A DNA stretch of 64,000 nt, from contig NC_087168.1 in assembly GCF_035594125.1 (NCBI RefSeq), positions 13,089,650 to 13,153,649 on the forward strand, written 5' to 3'. Source of the stretch: Scylla paramamosain. Taxonomy: Eukaryota; Arthropoda; Malacostraca; Decapoda; Portunidae. Shown piece by piece: positions 1-64,000 of the stretch. The notes beneath the pieces are model-generated. The model ran no database searches and was not told where the DNA came from. It was given only the letters and a program-made list of their open reading frames with translations. Made by a program: the position numbers and the translations under genes. How positions within the stretch are numbered: the first letter of the stretch is position 1; each line of letters begins with the position of its first letter.

Positions 1-330
1 TTTCATAAGAATCAGGCATCATCATTCTCGAAGGGCCAGTAGGGCACTTCTATATAAATTTATAGAATTTATTTTTATTCTAATTGTAATATTTTTCATT
101 AATTTATGTATAGAATACTGTTGTTAATTTTCCCATATTTCACACAAAAGTTTTTTTTACATTATTTAACTATGACATGCTTTAAATGTCATATATGTTT
201 TACTGTGCAGATTCCTTTGATTGAATTGAAAAAAAGAAGACATTTACCACATTTTATGAGAAAAAACAAAAATAATGTCATGGAATATCATTGCTTGTAA
301 TCAATCACCCATGAAACTGATAGGTTTTAA

Positions 331-396
<66 letters not shown>
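331..396. repeat. (ATT)n microsatellite
   Basis: About 22 uninterrupted copies of the ATT trinucleotide, within intron. Confidence 0.97.
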
Positions 397-1017
397 CATA
401 CTGCAATCATCAGAATAATACATACCTGAGAAACAGGAATCTCATATTCCTTGAAATCTTGTCAAATTTATATTTTTTTGTAGCTAAATGCCACACAAAT
501 CACCATTATGAGAGCTATAATTGAGAGTCACTCAGTCTCTCTCTCAAAGGACAACACTATCATTGCTTCAGTCAGCTCTGTCTTAACTATGTGCATTCCT
601 CATAATGGTGACTTGCATGGTGCTTGACTGCAAAAATAAGTTTGACAAGATTTCAGCCTGCAGGGAACTTTTGACTCTACTCATCATGCTATCCTGTCTT
701 AACTTTCTAGTTACAGACTTCTCAGCACATTATTAGATTAGCACCATTAGGTAAATTTTACGCTCACAATGGTGGAAGTGTTACAGTCATGATGAGTCAG
801 GTTACTGATATTTTAGGGTGATGCGATGCCAAACTTCCAACTCACAGATGGGTCACCACCCATTGTGATGGTGGTAGATTATGAGTGCAGTAATGGAAAA
901 ACAAAAAGAGAAAGAGAGGAAAGGAATGGAAGATGGAAAATTTTGAAGATTTGAATGGGAACACACTGGGCTCAGTTTAGGGAAGCCATTGTGAGAGAAA
1001 AATAGAAAGCATTTTGA

Positions 1018-1021
<4 letters not shown>

Positions 1022-1091
<70 letters not shown>
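1022..1091. repeat. (GA)n microsatellite
   Basis: About 35 GA units, uninterrupted. The long Ser-Leu frame on the minus strand across it is a repeat artefact. Confidence 0.97.
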
Positions 1092-1094
<3 letters not shown>

Positions 1095-1682
1095 TTAATA
1101 TCATGAATGATAGATTAGTGAAGACAATTGTTAAAGTTCTAAAGCAATGAATGGGCATGGGAGGAGTACTAAAGAAAATTATGAGTAAAGTACCTGCTGA
1201 GAAAAGAAAGAGTTGAATAACCAGAGAGACAAAAAAATATGGAACTATGGAAAAAGACAAAAAGGGATGGGAGGAAAATAGTATAGATTCCTGAGAGAAA
1301 TGTAAGAAATAAGATGCTCATCAGCACTGAATACAACATCCATATCTCAACCAGGCTGTTTCATATAGGATATCATCACCCCAGAAAAATTATTATTACC
1401 CTAATACAAATTTAATTAGCTTACGTTGAGTAGTACAAAAATCATTGTTACAAACATGAAAATGTAGGTTTGTGATCGCTCAGTAACACCCAAATATCTA
1501 CCTATCTCTCGGTGACAGTAGCCCCTGACATTATTCTTGCATATCTTCCTGCCAGATCCATATGTAGATGGTGTCTTTCCACCAGGTTCAATGTTTGGAT
1601 GTGACTCAATGATTTGTATGTTTCAAGGCCAGAGTATTTGTTATAATTTATTGGGATGTGGCAACATGCATTTAGTGAATTA

Positions 1683-1838
1683 GTGGGTGGGGCAGAGGAA
1701 GTGGCTGAAGCAAGAGGTTGGGGGCAGGGCTGGCCAGTAACTGAAAGTGGATTGGAACTGTGTGGGCGGGGCAGAGGAAGTGGCTGAAGTGCGAGGTGGG
1801 AGGGGCTGGCCGAACACTGAGAGTGGATCGGAAATGTG
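1683..1838. repeat. Imperfect GC-rich tandem duplication, about 79-bp unit
   Basis: Two diverged units both run GTGGG(T/C)GGGGCAG, then AGGAAGTGGCTGAAG, and end near GAGTGGAT(T/C)GGAA. The stretch and the following 200 bp are GC-rich against the AT-rich intron. It causes overlapping chance frames on both strands. Confidence 0.75.
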
Positions 1839-2727
1839 CCTCTGGGCTACAGTGGCTCACAGTGTGGCATTGGCGCTGCAATGTTCCTCCTGCTCTTCCT
1901 TGTCTCCCTTCTTGTGGGTCTGGTGGCAGTGCTTCTCCTACCAACCCTCACCTCGTCCGCCTCTGGTAACACTTTCACTCCCTGTCTGCCAGTCTTTTGC
2001 TTGCTATATGTGCCTTGCTCTTGGCCTGTCATAACCTGTTGTGGCTTGGTGCTTCAGTATTCTGTTTATGTGCATGTGTGTGTGTTTCCATTTGTGCGTG
2101 TTGCACCAGTTGCCAAAGTATGTATGTATAGTGTCCTATTTTGATTTTTTTTTTATTTTTTATACTATTTTATTTAGTTATTTATTTTTTCATATCTGCA
2201 GGATCCAAGATTTACCTTATATCTCTAGATACTTTTTTTTTTCAGTTCATTGCTCCATTTCTTTTCTCCCCTTTGTGTTCTCATGCTACATTGTATATTT
2301 TGTGTATTGCAAAAATAAGTTGTTCATTTCCTCAAAGTGCTGTGTCCAAAGTGTAGTTATGCTGCTCACGGTAAACTTTTTTTATTCCTCTATTTCTGAA
2401 CCTCATTTGTCACTGTTATACTTTGTTTATTCTGATGCAGGTAAGAATTTAGTTGAGTAGAATTTTGCTGTAGAGATTGAATTTGCTAGACTTTATTGAT
2501 TGATTCTGAATGGAGTTCATCAGATATTTATTTATTGTTATTATTACTTGTTTATTAATTTTATTCATTTATTTCTTATACTTATTTCTTTTATTTATTT
2601 ATTTATTTTGTTGTTGTAGCATGCAAAATCCTTTGATCCAGTTTCACTGATATATACATTTTTTCTTTTATAATGAACTTCAACTCTCAGCATTTCCATT
2701 TCATTGCAATGTATTGCAATTATTATC

Positions 2728-2758
<31 letters not shown>

Positions 2759-2788
2759 TATTATTATTATTATTATTATCATTATTAC
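2728..2788. repeat. (TTA)n microsatellite, interrupted
   Basis: TTA repeats with single-base interruptions near 2754 and 2781. Confidence 0.9.
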
Positions 2789-4207
2789 TAGAGCTATGGA
2801 AGGCAATATGTACAAATATTTTATTGTTCATCAGTGTAAACTGGCCTATTCATATTTGTATTACCTCTCACAGCTATAGGTAGATAATTATAGTCCCTTT
2901 TGTCCACTCCTCCATTATTCTGAAAGAATGAAAATACATCAGGAAAATGGTAACTAGAAGAATCGTAGAAATGAGGTAGCCCATATTAAATATTATGTAG
3001 TTTATTGTCTCAATTGCTGATACTTTAAACTAATGATGATTTTAGGAAGGAATTCACACTAGGAATCAATATAAAAGGTGGTAAACATAATAGCACACAG
3101 CAACAGGATTACTCAAACCAGCAGACAAGCTTGTGGTTTGGACAAGAGTACAGTTACAATCCATAGTCTATAAATGTGCTATAATCTTTTTCACTACCTC
3201 TAATGTTTCTCCCTCATCCTTGAGTCATCTTGTCTGCTGAAGGTCTTCTTACAAGATCTGACAGCTGATGGATCCTAAGGAGATTTGAGGACTTGTGACT
3301 GAAGGAAAACATTGCACACAGTAGAAGTGAAAGTAGCAGGTTACTCAACTTCTGATCATGACTGTACCACTAGGCATAAAACTTTGTCAGTGTGGGTATT
3401 CTAGCTTTATCAAGCATTAGAGAATGGTGGCAGCAAAAAATACATACCTGGCAACAAAAACTAAAGTTTAGTGTGCAGTTGTCCCAAGTAGTGGTGTTAT
3501 AAATATTATATGTCTCAGAATCAAATAGAAACTTTAAAAACAACTGGGCTGATGAACTATTTTACATTAAGAACACCACAAAGGTCAAGAACATTGGATA
3601 CCAGAATTTATTTTATTTGTATTTATTTAATTTTATTATTTTTTCTAAAATGCTGCTCATCAGTAAAAGCTGCATATATAATCAAGGAAATCTGTAGCCT
3701 GATTACATAGATAGCTAATAGTAGTAACAACAGCTTCATTCAAACTGAGTGTAGGTAGTTCAGACTGTACCAGTGCCAGGGTGTGGCACTAGGTCATGTG
3801 TAATTTGCAGAAGTGTACCATTCCATCCAGTGTGTTATGTGTGGTGAGTGATGTCACAAAAGAAACAGTAAATGTTAGCATCATGGTTTTGTTATTTGCT
3901 ATATTGCATTAGAAACTGAATGATGAAGTCAGGAGCAGAAACTTTTTTGTATACATAGTAGGAATAGTTATACCAGCCTCATATTCCTTAGCCTATATGC
4001 TTATCACTAAATAATAGTTTTTTGTGGACTTGGAAATTCATAAGTTTTTGTATTTCAATATATTCAATAAATACATTAAGCTTGGTATTAATTTGGGACA
4101 TATTTTAGGAGACCTCAGTTTTGTATTATTGCTGGAGAATAATGGAGAACCATTATCTATGACTAAAGTTGAGGAAATTGGACAAAGGTGATGTTTGATC
4201 ATAATAC

Positions 4208-4281
4208 AAATAGGTAAGCTTTGTAAAAGTTCTGTCATCATTTAATAATGATGACAGAACTTTTACAAAGCTTACCTATTT
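4208..4281. repeat. Perfect 35-bp inverted repeat with 4-nt loop
   Basis: The left arm 4208-4242 and right arm 4247-4281 are exact reverse complements, separated by TAAT. As DNA it could extrude a cruciform and as RNA form a 35-bp hairpin. No transposon ends were recognised around it. Confidence 0.92.
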
Positions 4282-4925
4282 TTTTGCATATGCAAGATAT
4301 TAAAGTATATTTAAGAAAACTGCATCTTTCTCATCAAGTTCAAAATTATATTCTGTAATTCCTTAATTTTGAGAACTTCATGAGCACTAGCCTCTTTATT
4401 TTTGAGTAATGTAAGTGTTTTGCCTCACAGGACCCTCTCTCCCTCCATCCCTCCCTTGCTTGCACCACTTTGTCCCTTTGCTCCCCTCCTACCACAAGGC
4501 AGTCGTATCCCCATTATTTGAGTGCTCACTCTCACCCAACATTTGTTTTGTTCAGCACCCCCTCCCAACCACACTGAATTTTTTTTTTCTATGTATTTAG
4601 TTTTATAAACCCACTAGATGAGTCCTTATTGAAGCTCACATAAAAAAAAAATCTAAATGAATATTTGGCCCATGACTGTGAGTGATTGTGAGAATGTTTT
4701 TTTTTTTTTTTCAGGAAAGATATAATTAGAACCCTTATCTACAGAAAAAAAAAAAAAAAAACATGTTAGTGTTGTGAATACTGCATTCTAAGTTTCCAGA
4801 TGTTTCAACACCAAACATTTGTCATATATGTGTGTGTGTGTGTGTATGTATGTATGCATATATGTATGTATATTATCTGAAGATCATTTTATATACTTGT
4901 TTTCTGTTGTATTTCCCACAACTAG

Positions 4926-64000
<59,075 letters not shown>

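Larger units (their letters stand above)
1..4925. other. Intron upstream of the first visible exon
   Basis: No coding exon could be supported. It holds (ATT)n at 331-396, (GA)n at 1022-1091, an imperfect GC-rich tandem repeat at 1683-1838, (TTA)n at 2728-2788, a perfect hairpin at 4208-4281, T and A runs near 4695-4760, and a short TG tract just before exon 1. Short open frames here lack splice-site and domain support. Confidence 0.7.

Noticed and set aside
1836..2144. Frame with a hydrophobic, membrane-like stretch
   Set aside because: It overlaps a GC-rich tandem repeat with competing frames on both strands and has no recognisable family or gene context.
4832..4925. ATG at 4832 as the start codon of perlecan
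   Set aside because: The codons between it and exon 1 are TG/TA microsatellite, and exon 1 opens with a split codon after a proper acceptor.

Overview
The window looks like nuclear DNA of an arthropod, most likely a decapod crustacean. The evidence is one large gene split into small exons with GT-AG introns, very dense CT/GA, CA/TG and TA microsatellites, and remnants of Jockey-like and CR1-like LINEs and of mariner, Tc1 and Harbinger-like DNA transposons. The species cannot be told from the sequence. Only about 5 percent of the window is host coding sequence.

The gene is on the plus strand and is the perlecan orthologue (HSPG2 in vertebrates, trol in Drosophila), an extracellular basement-membrane proteoglycan core protein. 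I assembled 22 exons from 4926 to the right edge. Their splice phases agree at every junction, giving one open frame of about 1105 codons without a stop. In order they encode seven Ig domains (called Ig-a to Ig-g here), a cassette of three LDL-receptor class A (LDLa) repeats, three more Ig domains (Ig-h to Ig-j), and the first residues of a laminin G domain. This is the later part of perlecan domain IV and the first residues of domain V. The first exon seen is internal, so the start codon, signal peptide and domains I to III lie to the left; the LG/EGF modules lie to the right.

Layout: 1-4925 is intron with simple repeats and a perfect 35-bp hairpin. 4926-14353 has exons 1-6 (Ig-a to Ig-c), with LINE and Harbinger-like insertions and a mariner remnant between them. 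14354-26025 has exon 7 and large introns holding a Tc1-like element, CR1-like LINEs and a Harbinger-like element. 26026-28300 is a compact block (exons 8-11). 28301-37114 is an intron with a nearly full-length CR1-like LINE and a tRNA-derived SINE. 37115-48727 has exons 12-16 (Ig-g and the LDLa cassette); exons 12-14 lie between two inverted copies of one unclassified transposon. 50338-55402 has exons 17-18, separated by a LINE-in-LINE nest. 55403-61738 is an intron of mixed repeats. 61739-64000 has exons 19-22.

I found no second intact host gene on either strand. The features most worth a second look are the LDLa cassette inside the Ig array, an eight-cysteine LDLa repeat, a possible alternative last exon at 46262-46383, the inverted transposon pair, and the repeated physical link between particular transposon ends and particular microsatellites.
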